A stretch of DNA of 64,000 nucleotides from Pisaster brevispinus (GCA_023634235.1 JAMKCF010000002.1:560501-624500); one strand, 5' to 3'. Positions 11,671-21,366 are shown, numbered from the stretch's first letter. Numbers and translations are program-made. Notes: generated from the letters alone by a model not told the origin.

Positions 11671-12109
11671 TTTGTGTCAGTTATACTTCAGCTAAATCAA
11701 TTTTGTGTCAGTTATACTTCAGCTAAATCAATTTTGTGTCAGTTATACTTCAGCTAAATCAATTTTGTGTCAGTTATACTTCAGCTAAATCAATTTTGTG
11801 TCAGTTATACTTCAGCTAAATCAATTTTGTGTCAGTTATACTTCAGCTAAATCAATTTTGTGTCAGTTATACTTCAGCTAAATCAATTTTGTGTCAGTTA
11901 TACTTCAGCTAAATCAATTTTGTGTCAGTTATACTTCAGCTAAATCAATTTTGTGTCAGTTATACTTCAGCTAAATCAATTTTGTGTCAGTTATACTTCA
12001 GCTAAATCAATTTTGTGTCAGTTATACAAAAGCTAAATCAATTTTGTGTCAGTTATACTTCAGCTAAATCAATTTTGTGTCAGTTATACTTCAGCTAAAT
12101 CAATTTTGT
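11671..12109. repeat. 31-bp tandem repeat, about 14 copies
   Basis: The unit TTTGTGTCAGTTATACTTCA plus GCTAAATCAAT repeats with an exact 31-base period and almost no variation. One unit near 12028 has CAAAAG in place of CTTCAG. Such homogeneity indicates recent expansion. It lies between the lectin units and the first EGF exon. Confidence 0.95.
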
Positions 12110-12398
12110 TCATGTCTGCGAACGCTGTAATGTATTTGTAATTAAATTAGATTTGAGTTTAAATGTTTCAATCTATAAAAAAAAGTTCATGTTATATAAC
12201 AAGTTGTTGATACTACAACATTCTGTACTAGCCCTGCGCTTCAAACTTTGCAAAAAAAAACTCGTACGCTCACAGCTCGAGTTACAGTCTCAATGTATTT
12301 TCAAACACTTTTAAAGAATGTTAAACTGTTCAGAGTGTCAATTTGAGGCTATAAAAAACAGAGCCCGTGAAGGAACATGGTTGTTATTTATTATAATT

Positions 12399-12760
12399 TT
12401 GTTCCCTCAAAATAGTATTTCTCTCCCTCGGAATATAGTTTGATCCCCTCGAAATACTATACCTTACCATCGAAACATTATTTCGAGGAAAAAAAATAAT
12501 GTACTATTTCATGGGAACATGTTATTTCAAGGGAACGAAATAACTTTTTGAGTGAACGAAGTGAAAACACTTCAGGGAACAAACTAATAATTCGTGTGAA
12601 CCAACTAATGTTTAAAGAATACAAAATAATATTTTCCAGGAAACGAAACAATATTTAGAGGGCACGAAATAATATTTTAAGGTTACAAAATAATACTTTT
12701 GGGGGATCGAAACAATATTTCGAGGGAATGAAATTATATTTTTTTAGGAAACGGAATATT
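12399..12760. repeat. Degenerate minisatellite with internal orientation switch
   Basis: The motif GAAATAATATTTCGAGGGAA, about 22-24 bases long, recurs many times with heavy variation. Up to about 12480 it reads as the reverse complement (TCCCTCGAAATA style); afterwards it reads forward. The block can therefore fold back on itself. No coding potential is visible. Confidence 0.7.
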
Positions 12761-13045
12761 AAAAAAAGGGGGAAAGAGATAGACAGAAAAAAAAGAATAA
12801 CAAAGTTTTCCTTTTTAAAACGTGTGCCTTTACTGGTTGATCTGTATTTTAAAATAGTAATGTTTCCCTAAGCGCAGGGTTTTAATGTAAAATGTAGTGA
12901 AACTAGAATCGACCTGGTTACGGCTTTACGTTATGATGTGTTGTATAATTAAAATTGCTATACACAAAGAATGTTTGTCGTCATACTGCTTATTTAATGA
13001 AATTTGTGATGTAAATTGTTTCAAAATGGCCAATCTTTGTAACAG

Positions 13046-13171
13046 ATGTAGACGAATGCCACCTAGGCACCGGGAGCTGTCTCACTAACTCTACTTGCGT
13101 GAACACACCTGGGTCCTACCGCTGTGATTGCCCGGATGGGTATCATGGAGATGGCATAAGTAGCTGCCAAG
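13046..13171 (+). CDS. EGF-like (calcium-binding type) exon 1 of modular EGF/TSP1 gene
   Basis: A 126-base exon, acceptor TTTGTAACAG and donor G|GTATTT, phase 1 at both ends. With the G supplied by an upstream exon it reads DVDEC...C and encodes one complete six-cysteine EGF domain. DVDEC is the N-terminal calcium-binding signature. [12 protein letters not shown] fits the Asp/Asn beta-hydroxylation consensus. CLTNSTC fits the EGF O-fucosylation consensus and holds an N-glycosylation sequon. These domains act outside the cell as rigid calcium-stabilised rods in matrix or receptor proteins. The exon joins in frame to the EGF exon at 16590. Upstream exons, including the signal peptide, are not found in the window; the lectin units could lie in one of this gene's introns. 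Confidence 0.85.
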
Positions 13172-13280
13172 GTATTTATCGTTCACCGGGTTCCAATGTT
13201 GTGAAAATATTTTCTAATTTCACGAGGTTTTCAAAACAAATACAGTGAACATGTATTTGAATTAATCTGATTGACCTAAT

Positions 13281-13436
13281 GGGAGACTTAGGTATGCTTT
13301 AGGTGGTAGCAGACTTACCAGGTAAATTTCAATTGTATTGTATACGTAATTTTTTTAGTTCTGAGCATGCGCACATTACCGAGAACAATGAAATTACTTG
13401 GTAAGTCTGCTGCCACCTATCATTCCAAAAGTCCCC
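13281..13436. mobile_element. Short inverted-repeat element (MITE-like)
   Basis: The arms GGTGGTAGCAGACTTACCAG and, on the other strand, GGTGGCAGCAGACTTACCAA lie within terminal inverted repeats of about 45 bases around a 60-base centre. There is no coding capacity. It sits in the intron after EGF exon 1. Confidence 0.75.
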
Positions 13437-13810
13437 GTTTCACCTGACGTCATCATCACGATAATCTTGGTTGCGCAGATTTGGGGGAGTCAGTGTCCCT
13501 GTGTGTTTATACAATGTAGTGCGCAGTTTCAGGCTACGCAGTGATTAACGTCGTTGATGAAACGTGCACGCGTGAAAAGCTATCATTGGTTGGGAGTCGT
13601 GCGCAGCGCGTACAATTTTTACATTGTTTGTCATCAAAGATGGCGGTCAATGACGGCAATTTCATCTATTGACTCCCTAAATGGCGAGCATTCTTCGTTT
13701 ATGCGGCACCGGAAGCCACTTTGCGCACTCAATCGGTACATTCGATCCCAATTCTCCGAATTTGTATTCACTCCTTTGTTAAGGGAATACGTTAAGGTTA
13801 ATACGTTATA
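13437..13810. promoter_or_regulatory. CpG-rich single-copy block, candidate promoter or enhancer
   Basis: Unlike its surroundings this intronic block is rich in CpG (for example ACGTGCACGCGTG and GTGCGCAGCGCG). It contains an inverted CCAAT box (ATTGG at 13584) and AAGATGGCGG at 13637, a YY1-type motif often found at promoters. No exon with good splice sites is visible. A promoter role is inference. Confidence 0.3.
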
Positions 13811-13927
13811 ACGCAATCTTGTCTTGGGGATTTTGATCCCCGCATTCGGCTTTCACCAGAAACTGAGTTCAGTACTAACCCGCACACCGCCAGAAACTGC
13901 CAAATGGTTTGAAGTATAGTTTGCCCC

Positions 13928-14385
13928 GGGGGGGGGGTGAACAACGACAAAACTGACCAACGTGGGATTTGAACCTGCGACCTTCGTTCGGGTTTACGTA
14001 ACTGCAGCCGATTTCACGAAACGCTAGGATTAATCCTATCTCGAGTTAGGACGAGTAACTAGTCCTAACTTAGGATTAATCTTAAGGTTTACATGTTACA
14101 GTGCAAGGCTGGGACTCGTCCTAAGTCCTAAGATTAATCCTAAGTTAGGAAGAGTTTGGTGAAATCGACGGCTGTATCATTAGGAATTCGGTCCATTGGG
14201 GCTCCATGTTGTAAAATATGGGTGGATGGAAGTTTATCTTTAAAAAGGAGCTATCAGACGAATGTCTGCACAATTCGCCATAAAGGGAGACACAATCTCA
14301 GGGAAACGGAATCTCCTGCCACATCTGTACTCTCCAACTGCGCCATCTAGCAAAGTGTTGGCGGTCTCCTAAGTTGCCTTTCCGG
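13928..14385 (-). mobile_element. tRNA-like SINE, interrupted by a nested element
   Basis: GGGATTTGAACCTGCGACC near 13970 is a reverse-strand B box of a tRNA-like SINE. The expected continuation (CTCTCCAACTGCGCCATCT ... GTTGGCGGTCTCC) appears only near 14330-14370; compare the uninterrupted copy near 32560-32670. The gap holds the inverted-repeat element at 14004-14175 and extra sequence. The element is preceded by a run of ten G. Confidence 0.5.
14004..14175. mobile_element. Inverted-repeat element with CAGCCGATTTCAC ends
   Basis: The left end is GCAGCCGATTTCACGAAACG and the right end, on the other strand, is CAGCCGTCGATTTCACCAAA. Inside, AGGATTAATCCTAA and CTTAGGATTAATC repeats fold back on each other. 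The same end motif marks the element at 50909-51052, so this is a dispersed family. No coding frame. Confidence 0.75.
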
Positions 14386-14920
14386 TTCAGCACTAAGTAA
14401 ACATTGCAAAACATTGCAAAGTGTTCGAACACTTGGTGCAAAAATCATGGTTTAAAAAACAAACCTTGTGAATATTTATTATATTTGTCAATTTGCGTCC
14501 CTTTTTGTGTGTCTGTCATTCGAATAACAGCGTTTCAAGTTCCTAGTCGTAAAAAATCAAACGATGAGAGACCAAATATTATCTCTCGGTAATAGCTTAT
14601 TTCATTTACTTTTGAAAAAGTTAAAATTATCATACAATCAACGAAAAGGGTTTTTGGTGGCTAAAACTGGCATCGCAGGCGCATACTGATTTATTGCTTT
14701 GGTATTATTTTTTGACAGATTACTATTTAATAAGAATATTGAACAAGAGTCTTTTTAATGGGGATTTAATGACTTGTCTTGGTAAGAGCTAGGGCCTATT
14801 GTCTGACACAATACAACTAGCACGTCAACTGTGTAGGGGAAGTAATTTACCATGAGCTAAAAGCTAATAAACACTTGCAGTTTGAATTTCCCAGAGGATT
14901 ACAAGAAATGATGTGGCGTG

Positions 14921-15010
14921 GCGTGTCGTTGAACAGTTAAGAGCAGCGGACTCAAGCTCTGGTGTTTTTGATCCACAGAGTCTGGGTCGGAGTCCCAGTC
15001 GTAGTTGCTT
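14921..15010 (+). mobile_element. tRNA-Ser-like SINE fragment
   Basis: The head GTGTCGTTGAACAGTTAAGA then GCAGCGGACTCAAGCTCTGG matches the copies at 16785, 36172, 59692 and 62310. Only the tRNA-like head is recognisable here. Confidence 0.65.
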
Positions 15011-15027
15011 TGTCCTTCCTTTGTCCT

Positions 15028-15163
15028 AGATTGTATCTCCACCATGCACAGTTTCACAGCCTACTCATGTACATGGTGTTACTGCAAACCTTACTAGATT
15101 GTATCTCCACCATGCAAAGTTTCAAATCCTACTCATGTACATGGTGTTACTGCAAACCTTACT
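15028..15163. repeat. 68-bp direct duplication, two copies
   Basis: AGATTGTATCTCCACCATGC starts at 15028 and again at 15096; the two 68-base copies differ at a few positions. A third partial start is at 15164. Confidence 0.9.
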
Positions 15164-15211
15164 ACATTGTATCTGAAAAAAGGGGGAAAAACGAGCGAGG
15201 AATCCACTAAT

Positions 15212-15405
15212 TAATTTTCTTTCATCATGATGATACTGTGAAAAACTAACGACTTAGCAATTAGGCAGTATGAGCATTTGATGCCTTCAAAAACTATTGT
15301 GTTGTTCATCCTTATAAAAGAATAGTCGCCATAGAAATTACTGGTAACTGTTAACGAGAGACACTAATGGTTCCAAAGAGACTTATCCCATCTGAACATG
15401 AAATA
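15212..15405 (-). repeat. Dispersed repeat, reverse copy (family also at 18321 and 19085)
   Basis: GCATTTGATGCCTTCAAAAAC ... CTTATAAAAG ... TTAACGAGAGACACT ... CTTATCCCATCTGAACATG is the reverse complement of the segment at about 18321-18475. Nature of the family unknown; no coding capacity. Confidence 0.7.
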
Positions 15406-15875
15406 ATAATTATATCATTCAATAATAATAATAACGAAATGGACGATGATTGTATGTAAAAGCAAGCCTTGGGTATCTTTTGGAAAAAATGTGAACCACG
15501 ATTCTGTAGTTTACTGCAAGAGCCTTGATAACTAAACATCTTTTGAGCAAACTCGGCCTGTGCATGAGCGATGGGCATATGGGTCGAAAATACACAGACC
15601 GAAGGTCTTCGGACCAAGATGGAGATAGCAATGGGTAGACTAGGTACCCTGTGGTCACGTTCAAGTGTGGAAGAAGGGGCCAGACCTTGCCTTCCTCTAT
15701 AATGAAAGTCAAACAACACAACACATGGAAGAGTTTGGATCACTGACCACACTGCACACTCGAGATCATCTCAATTATGTCGGGAAACATATAAACTGTA
15801 GACTGATTTTTTAAATATTTTTTAATATTTTGTTTAGTCCACAACGTGCAAGTGCTGCTGGCTGCGCGCCACCAT

Positions 15876-16147
15876 AGACTGTGCAAGTCTCGCGCGTATT
15901 TGAACATTGGGATCCGTTAAAGCGCGTGAGTTTGTTTCTTTAACGCGTTATAGCAATGTGTACGTGGGACCACTGTGGTCCCAAAAATGTTCGAATAGAC
16001 CATGCAAGTCTCGCGCGTATTCGAACGTTTTTGGGACCACATTGCTTTAACGCGTGAAAGAAACAAACTCACGCGCTTTAACGGATCCCAAATATTCAAA
16101 TACGCGCGAGACTTGCACAGTCTATACGCGCGAGACTTGCACGGTCT
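15876..16147. mobile_element. Large nested foldback element
   Basis: The left arm (15876-15973) starts AGACTGTGCAAGTCTCGCGC and the right arm (about 16028-16123) is its near-exact reverse complement, about 95 bases per arm. Inside is a second hairpin with stem GTGGTCCCAAAAATGTTCGA (near 15974-16045). The 23-base motif AGACYRTGCAAGTCTCGCGC + GTA occurs four times: forward at 15876 and 15997, reverse at 16101 and 16124. The arms are CpG-rich. It lies in the intron between the EGF exons and has no coding capacity. Confidence 0.85.
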
Positions 16148-16589
16148 ATTGCTGGGGTGCTTGCAGCGGAAGGTTTTATACACAAAGACATGGACAAACC
16201 ATTTTCTGATTTACTTTTATGTGAATAAGGTGTCTTGATTAACGATTTACACAATTTCATCCAAAAACTATGTAAAACATTGACCATAGATATTTGCGAC
16301 TAAAAAACTTCAACTGAGTTCTGAAAACAGCGCAAACGGTAGGTGAGTTCAAGTGTGATAGACACGGAAACTGCACGGTCGGGTTTCTAATGCGTCACAT
16401 TAGCCAGTTATTCAAAGAAATATATCAGAATCTCAATATTGTTTACGTTTCATGCAAGCTAAGTGTCATTCGCAATGAATTACCCAAATACCATGACGGC
16501 AGGACATAGGATACAAAAGGGACAATGCTGGTATTACCACTAGAACGTTTCTTCACCCCATGCAAAGTTTCACATCTTACTTTTCTTAG

Positions 16590-16712
16590 ATACTGATGAA
16601 TGTGAGACATCCATTGCTCGCTGTGACAACAACGCGGTCTGTGTTAATACACGTGGATCCTACCGGTGCATTTGTCATGAAGGCTTCATCGGAGATGGTT
16701 TTGACTGCTTAG
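16590..16712 (+). CDS. EGF-like (calcium-binding type) exon 2 of modular EGF/TSP1 gene
   Basis: A 123-base exon, acceptor TTTTCTTAG and donor G|GTTAGT, phase 1 at both ends. Joined to the previous exon it reads DTDEC and encodes a second complete six-cysteine EGF domain ending in [20 protein letters not shown] again fits the hydroxylation consensus typical of calcium-binding EGF domains. The segment between cysteines 2 and 3 (CDNNAVC) lacks the Ser/Thr needed for O-fucose, unlike the first EGF. Its symmetric phase fits exon shuffling. It continues in frame into the TSP1 exon at 17434. Confidence 0.88.
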   Translation: MLMNVRHPLLAVTTTRSVLIHVDPTGAFVMKASSEMVLTA

Positions 16713-16784
16713 GTTAGTTTTAGAAACAGATAAATAATGAAACTTATACCAGTCAAAGAGCCATTTATGGGACGTGGGACCTGT

Positions 16785-17060
16785 TTGTGTCGGGGCCGGT
16801 TGGTTAAGAGCACCGGACTCGAGCTCTGGTGTTTCTGATCAGCAGAGTGTGGGTTCGAATTCGGTTGTGACGCTTGTGTCCTTCAGCAAGATAGTTTACC
16901 AGAATTACTTTGTCCTTCGGATGGAACATGAAGCCGAAGGTTTCGTGGTTCAGTGTACATGTACTACTAAGTGCGTGTAAAGAACCCAGAACACTTATCG
17001 TGGAATAGTACGGGTTAACCCCGGTGTGTCTGGTTCCTCAAGTTGCGAGCTACAATGAAC
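16785..17060 (+). mobile_element. tRNA-Ser-like SINE, near full length
   Basis: The head GGTTGGTTAAGAGCACCGGA is A-box-like and GTGTGGGTTCGAATTC is B-box-like. They are followed by the body shared with 36172-36450 and 62310-62540: a TTTGTCCTTCGGATGG stretch, AAAGAACCCAGAACACTTAT and GGGGT..ACCCCGGTGTGTCTGG. Confidence 0.8.
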
Positions 17061-17069
17061 AATTCACTT

Positions 17070-17375
17070 ATGAGGTTTCCTTGGTTTATAACCAGATATA
17101 TAATAACAACAATTGAAGTAATGTAGTTTTAGAAAAGGAGGTAATTTTTCACTAAAAAAAATTGAATCCGAGAAAGGCTTCAGGAATGAAGCCTTTCTCA
17201 GGCATCTGAAAGCACACAATTTTATGCAACGAGGGTGTTTTTCTTTCATTATATTCTTACAAATTCGATGTCCAATTGAGCCCAAATTTGCACATGTTGT
17301 TATTTCATGCATGTTGGGAAACACAAAGTGAGGATACTGGTCTTTGACAATTACTAAGGCCCTAATTAGGCCTTA
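17070..17375 (-). repeat. Dispersed 370-bp repeat, partial reverse copy
   Basis: GAGAAAGGCTTCAGGAATGA, GCAACGAGGGTGTTTTTCTT, and GTGAGGATACTGGTCTTTGA follow in the same order as in the fuller reverse copy at 60189-60549. The forward copies are at 37747 and 45375. Confidence 0.8.
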
Positions 17376-17433
17376 ATGGCTGGCAAAACATTACAATCCA
17401 ATATAATTATAATTTGTATTCTTTCTTCCGCAG

Positions 17434-17595
17434 CTATCAGCAAATGGATGCCATGGTCTCCATGGTCTTCTTGTTTGGGTTCATGTGGAAGGTCATCACG
17501 CGTGCGCTATCGCGACTGCTCTCACCCGGAAAGTGGTATGATTTGTAAAGGACCGACAGAAGACACCGAGCCATGTGACAACAAGCCATGCCCAA
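17434..17595 (+). CDS. Thrombospondin type 1 repeat exon 1 (EGF/TSP1 gene)
   Basis: A 162-base exon, acceptor CTTTCTTCCGCAG and donor A|GTACGT, phase 1 at both ends. It encodes one whole TSP1 repeat: the tryptophan ladder WMPWSPW, CLGSCG, the arginine strand RVRYRDC, and six cysteines ending DNKPC. WxxW is the C-mannosylation motif and CLGSCG fits the POFUT2 O-fucose consensus (CxxS/TCG). TSP1 repeats are extracellular and bind glycosaminoglycans or matrix partners. The first codon is completed by the G of EGF exon 2 to give Ala. Confidence 0.88.
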
Positions 17596-17845
17596 GTACG
17601 TTAACAATTGTAGGACAATTCACATATTTATTTGTTTTAAAGATATTATACAGGATTGGTGGAGCTGACAAACTAGTCACAGACAGTCTTCATGTTTGGT
17701 GTGATCAACCATATACATGAAATAACAAACCTGTAAAAATTTAGGCTTAATCCGTTGCGTGAGTGAGGAGAAAATAGTGAACAACAATGCACATTTTTTC
17801 ACCATGTCCTTAATTTGGGTTGTAACAACCAACATTTGGCAAAGG

Positions 17846-18012
17846 GCCCAATTTCATAGAGCTGCTTAAGCAGACAACTTTGCTTATAAATATTGTGCTT
17901 AGCAAAAACTGGCAGGATACCAATCAGAAATGGTGGATATTACATGATAATGTGGCTGGTAACCTTATTCTGGCTACTTCTTGTGCTTAAGCAGATCTAT
18001 GAACAGGCCCGC
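17846..18012. mobile_element. Inverted-repeat element, 'GGGCCCAATTTCATAGA' family
   Basis: The left end is GGGCCCAATTTCATAGAGCT plus GCTTAAGCA. The right end, on the other strand, is GGGCCTGTTCATAGATCTGC plus TTAAGCA. The related copies at 34090, 50246 and 59288 share TAAGGTTACCAGCCAAAAT and TGACTGGTAcCCT-like stretches. Confidence 0.75.
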
Positions 18013-18320
18013 GAGAATAAATTTTTGCAAAGGGGTGCTGGTTTTTCTTCTTCAAACGCTTAAGTTCTTAAAATGCTCTTTCGTACCATCAGAGACACGA
18101 TTTGGCACATAAATCTCTCCTTGTGGGGGGGCAGGAATATTATTAGTGTAATTTGCAAAATGACTACCCCCAAATGACTTGTTTTCACGAGGTGATGTTG
18201 GGTGAAAAGATATTTAGTTTTTCGAGACTCGTGCAGTAAATTACTAGAATCGTGGCTCAAATCGAAAAATATTTCCAATGCTAGTTGTTTACGTGCATTT
18301 ATCGTCCTTTCGGAATATGT

Positions 18321-18475
18321 CAGGTTTAGATGTGATAAGACCCAAGGGAGCAATAAGTGCCTCTCGTTAATTTTTATAAGGATGAACACAATAGTTTTTG
18401 AAGGCTTATCCCTGGCATCAAATGCTCACTGATCAATTGCTTAGTCATACGTTTTTGACATTACCATGATGATGA
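18321..18475 (+). repeat. Dispersed repeat, forward copy
   Basis: Inverted counterpart of 15212-15405. It includes AATAAGTGCCTCTCGTTAAT, TTATAAGGATGAACACAATA and GGCATCAAATGCTCACTGA. The same family continues at 19085-19380. Confidence 0.7.
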
Positions 18476-18885
18476 ACAAAAAATTACATTAAAGCTATAT
18501 AATTGCATCCTTATTGTAAACATTTTACCAGTCAGGGGGAAATTAATAATTAATGACTGCCATTGACTTGAACCATAGAGAAAGGACCATCCTTTCTCCA
18601 TGCTTGAACAAAGCGTACCAATGGCTATTTAGTTTTATTTTGATTTGTTTTTTCTACAAGCATAAGCTGGTGAGAGTTTCCCAACGCATGTTACAGTGGG
18701 CAAGCGCTACATACGCAGTGTGGACCTGAGAACAAAAGAGGTCCACATAATGTAGGGATCTGAAGCACTATGTGGACTTACACACGTCCACACAACGTTA
18801 TTTGCAGTGTTGAGGAATAGGATTTTCCTTAAGTGTACAGAACAAAGGAATGTCCACACAACGACTGCAAAACAAGACTATGTGT

Positions 18886-18956
18886 ATCGCTTTGGGCGAC
18901 TGGGCTGTCCAGTGGCTAAAAGGTAGCCACTGGACCGCCCAGCCGCTCAAAGCGAT
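18886..18956. repeat. Long hairpin, 33-bp stem and 5-base loop
   Basis: The left arm (18886-18918) begins ATCGCTTTGGGCGACTGGGC and the right arm (18924-18956) is its reverse complement with three mismatches. The loop is AAAGG. It lies in the intron between TSP1 exons 1 and 2. It could be a foldback element or a transcribed hairpin; no evidence decides. Confidence 0.85.
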
Positions 18957-19084
18957 ATAATTTTTATAAATTTCCTGATTTTATTTTAATTTTACTTGGT
19001 TCAAATTTTAAAATATCTCCAAGGCTTAGTTGTTTACGTACAATCAACAACTTCCTTTCGTTAATATTGGCATTGAATAACGGA

Positions 19085-19380
19085 GTATGTCAGGTTCAGA
19101 AGTGATAAGTGCCAAGGGAACAATAAGTGCCTCTCGTTAACGGCTATACCTGTAGTTTTTATTGCGATTTTTTTTATAAGCAGGAACAAAATATTTGCTT
19201 TGTAGATCATTAATAATTTCCCCATTTCTCAGTTGACTTGTTGTAAAATGATGATAACGATGAAATTATTTAGCTTGAGTGTCAACTTCTTTCATCATCA
19301 TGACAATGTCAACAAAACTTATGACAGCAATAAATCAGAGAGCATTTGAGGCCAGGTAAAAGCGTTCGAAAACTATTATT
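19085..19380 (+). repeat. Two partial copies of the dispersed repeat of 18321
   Basis: GTATGTCAGGTTCAGAAGTG and AATAAGTGCCTCTCGTTAAC (19085-19190) and then AGAGCATTTGAGGCCAGGTA with TTCGAAAACTATTATT (19285-19380, reverse) belong to the same family as 15212 and 18321. Confidence 0.55.
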
Positions 19381-19384
19381 ATTG

Positions 19385-19515
19385 GTTGGTTTAATTCCGA
19401 GGTTGGTTTATTTCTGCAATATTCGTTTATTTCTGAGTTGTTCGTTTGTTTCTGAGTTGTTCGATTATTACAGAGTTGTTCGTTTAATTCTGACTTAATT
19501 TGTTTATTTCGCAAC
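19385..19515. repeat. Degenerate tandem repeat, about 21 bp unit
   Basis: The phrase GTTCGTTTATTTCTGAGTT recurs about five times with variation (19420-19500), preceded by GGTTGGTTTAATTCC-type units. Confidence 0.75.
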
Positions 19516-19924
19516 TGTGTTGTATGGCGCGCGCACTCATGGTGTTTCCAATTTTAAAAATCTGCATTGTAAAAGCACGTATTAAGCTTTTTACTAATAT
19601 TTTTTAATAGTTTCTGTATGCAGTAGTATTATTTTTGTTTGTGAAATATGTGTTTATTTTTGAGTTACTTCAAAACAATGTGCATCTAAATTTATTTACT
19701 ATTTACAATGGGAATTTGTTGAATTATTTACATCCTTTTTTCGGCTTATATTTATTTGTATTTTATGTAGGCCTCAACTTTGAAAACAGGTGTTTTTTGT
19801 TGTATCTATTAAAGTATTTCTTACTGTCTTTTTTTCGCATATCACTTTTGTTTTGTGATTTAAATTTTAATTTTTGTGTTTAAGCTGTGTATTTATTTAT
19901 CCCTCCGGGTGCTTTAGTATATAC

Positions 19925-19986
19925 CAGCACCCCCATCCAAAAAGTTGGGGGTGCTGCAGCACCCACAGCACCCCCCCCCCCCCCCC
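19925..19986. repeat. Hairpin followed by a run of 16 C
   Basis: CAGCACCCCC (19925-19934) pairs with GGGGGTGCTG (19947-19956). CAGCACCC then repeats twice and runs into sixteen C (19971-19986). It sits about 75 bases before TSP1 exon 2. Confidence 0.8.
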
Positions 19987-20060
19987 GCACTCGCGGGCCT
20001 GTCTATGAATTTGGGCCCTGGTCATGATCGTAAAACTGTGTTTATGCTGTGCATGTTTAG

Positions 20061-20231
20061 TGGACGGTGGATGGGGCGACTGGTCGCCGTGGTCCGTATG
20101 CAGCAAGTCCTGTGGCGGTCACAGAGAGAAAGTCCGAGCGTGTGACAACCCCACACCAACCGACGGAGGGTTGTTCTGCACCGGGGAGATGTACCAAATC
20201 AACGGCTGTGGCTCGCGAACAGAATGCCCAG
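20061..20231 (+). CDS. Thrombospondin type 1 repeat exon 2 (EGF/TSP1 gene)
   Basis: A 171-base exon, acceptor GCATGTTTAG and donor G|GTACGA, phase 1 at both ends. It encodes a complete TSP1 repeat: GWGDWSPW ladder, CSKSCG (O-fucose consensus), KVRAC, and six cysteines ending CGSRTEC. The arginine ladder is weaker than in the other repeats (HREKVRA). The exon is more GC-rich than its intron. It joins in frame to TSP1 exon 1 through A|TG (Met) and to exon 3 through G|TC (Val). Confidence 0.88.
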
Positions 20232-20478
20232 GTACGAATGTTTACTATTGAACTGACGTAATCACAAAAATAAACCACGGTTGCACCATTTTGGCAGTTT
20301 CCCTGTGTGTTGTGTGTTTGTAGTGATACTTTTAGGTGACGTGCGCGCGTTTACACTTCCAGAGCACGGTAATTATTATTGTAACTAGAACTAACAATAT
20401 CAGTATATTTATAATAATAACAAATATATATAAAAATACATATATTTTTTGTAACAGTTTTCCCACGTTTGCTGCAAG

Positions 20479-20664
20479 TCAACAGCGAATGGTCCCAGTG
20501 GTCCATTTGGTCACTTTGCTCGACATCGTGCGGCACGGGTTTCCAAGGTCGACGAAGGCGCTGCAACAGGGCGACCTCTCCCAGTGGTGTCGGAAACTCA
20601 TGTGAGGGCAACAGAGCCGAGACGCGGGAGTGCGAAAGAGAGTTCCAGACATGTTTTGATGCAT
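20479..20664 (+). CDS. Thrombospondin type 1 repeat exon 3 (EGF/TSP1 gene)
   Basis: A 186-base exon, acceptor TTGCTGCAAG and donor T|GTATGT, phase 1 at both ends. It encodes a TSP1 repeat with the ladder EWSQWSIW, CSTSCG, the strongly basic GRRRRC strand, and cysteines through CEREFQTC. The basic strand suggests heparan sulphate binding by analogy with the family. The donor GCAT|GTATGT is chosen because it keeps phase 1; a weaker GT lies a few bases downstream. Confidence 0.88.
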
Positions 20665-20934
20665 GTATGTTTGTTTTGTTTATACGCTAAATTTCTACCA
20701 TAGAAACTTAATGAAGAGGTGGGAGAAAAACTACAAAATTTAACCTCACGTTGCAGAGCAAACTTTGCAACGTGACGTCTTCGGACATCAACAACAATTG
20801 GGTCTGTACACCATCCAAAGAGGATTTTTTCGTCAATTAAAAGGTCAAAATAAATGCCGTTTTTTTTTTTAAATAGCATCAACATTTACGAACGAACTAA
20901 ACATTCTATGTGCTTTACAAAGTACAGACCATTA

Positions 20935-21150
20935 GAAGTGTGACGTCATCGAACTTTAAAAAAAATTATTTTGACAAAAATTGCACTTGAAGGGTATATC
21001 AAACACATTTTAAACCGTTTAACTTAAGGTTAGAGACTTGCAATGTGTTTCCTATTTTCATAAGGACTCCATTTGCTGGAAAATGAGCGGATCTGAATTT
21101 GATCTTGGAGATCCTATCATTTTGTTCTGGCCAATCATTAATAATATTTA
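20935..21150 (-). repeat. Dispersed repeat of the 27908 family, partial
   Basis: GTGACGTCATCGAACTTTAA, AAGGTTAGAGACTTGCAATG, and TGGAAAATGAGCGGATCTGA correspond to stretches of 28060-28380 and 56593-56760. Confidence 0.65.
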
Positions 21151-21366
21151 TGAGTACACTCAAGATTGCCGGCCTGGCCTGTCGCACATCAGTTATGTTT
21201 CGGCTAAAAAAGCTTTTGTTATAAAATGAATGGTTAGAATGATGTTTTAAAGTAGAATATAATGATCTAAAAATGATATCCCTCAAAATTGTGTTATTCT
21301 TCTTCTTATATTTTGTAAAAACAATGTTTGACATCAATAAAAACGTAATTGTTTTTCCTCTTCTAG

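Noticed and set aside
11671..12109. CRISPR-like array
   Set aside because: The 31-bp units are contiguous with no spacers, in eukaryotic DNA.
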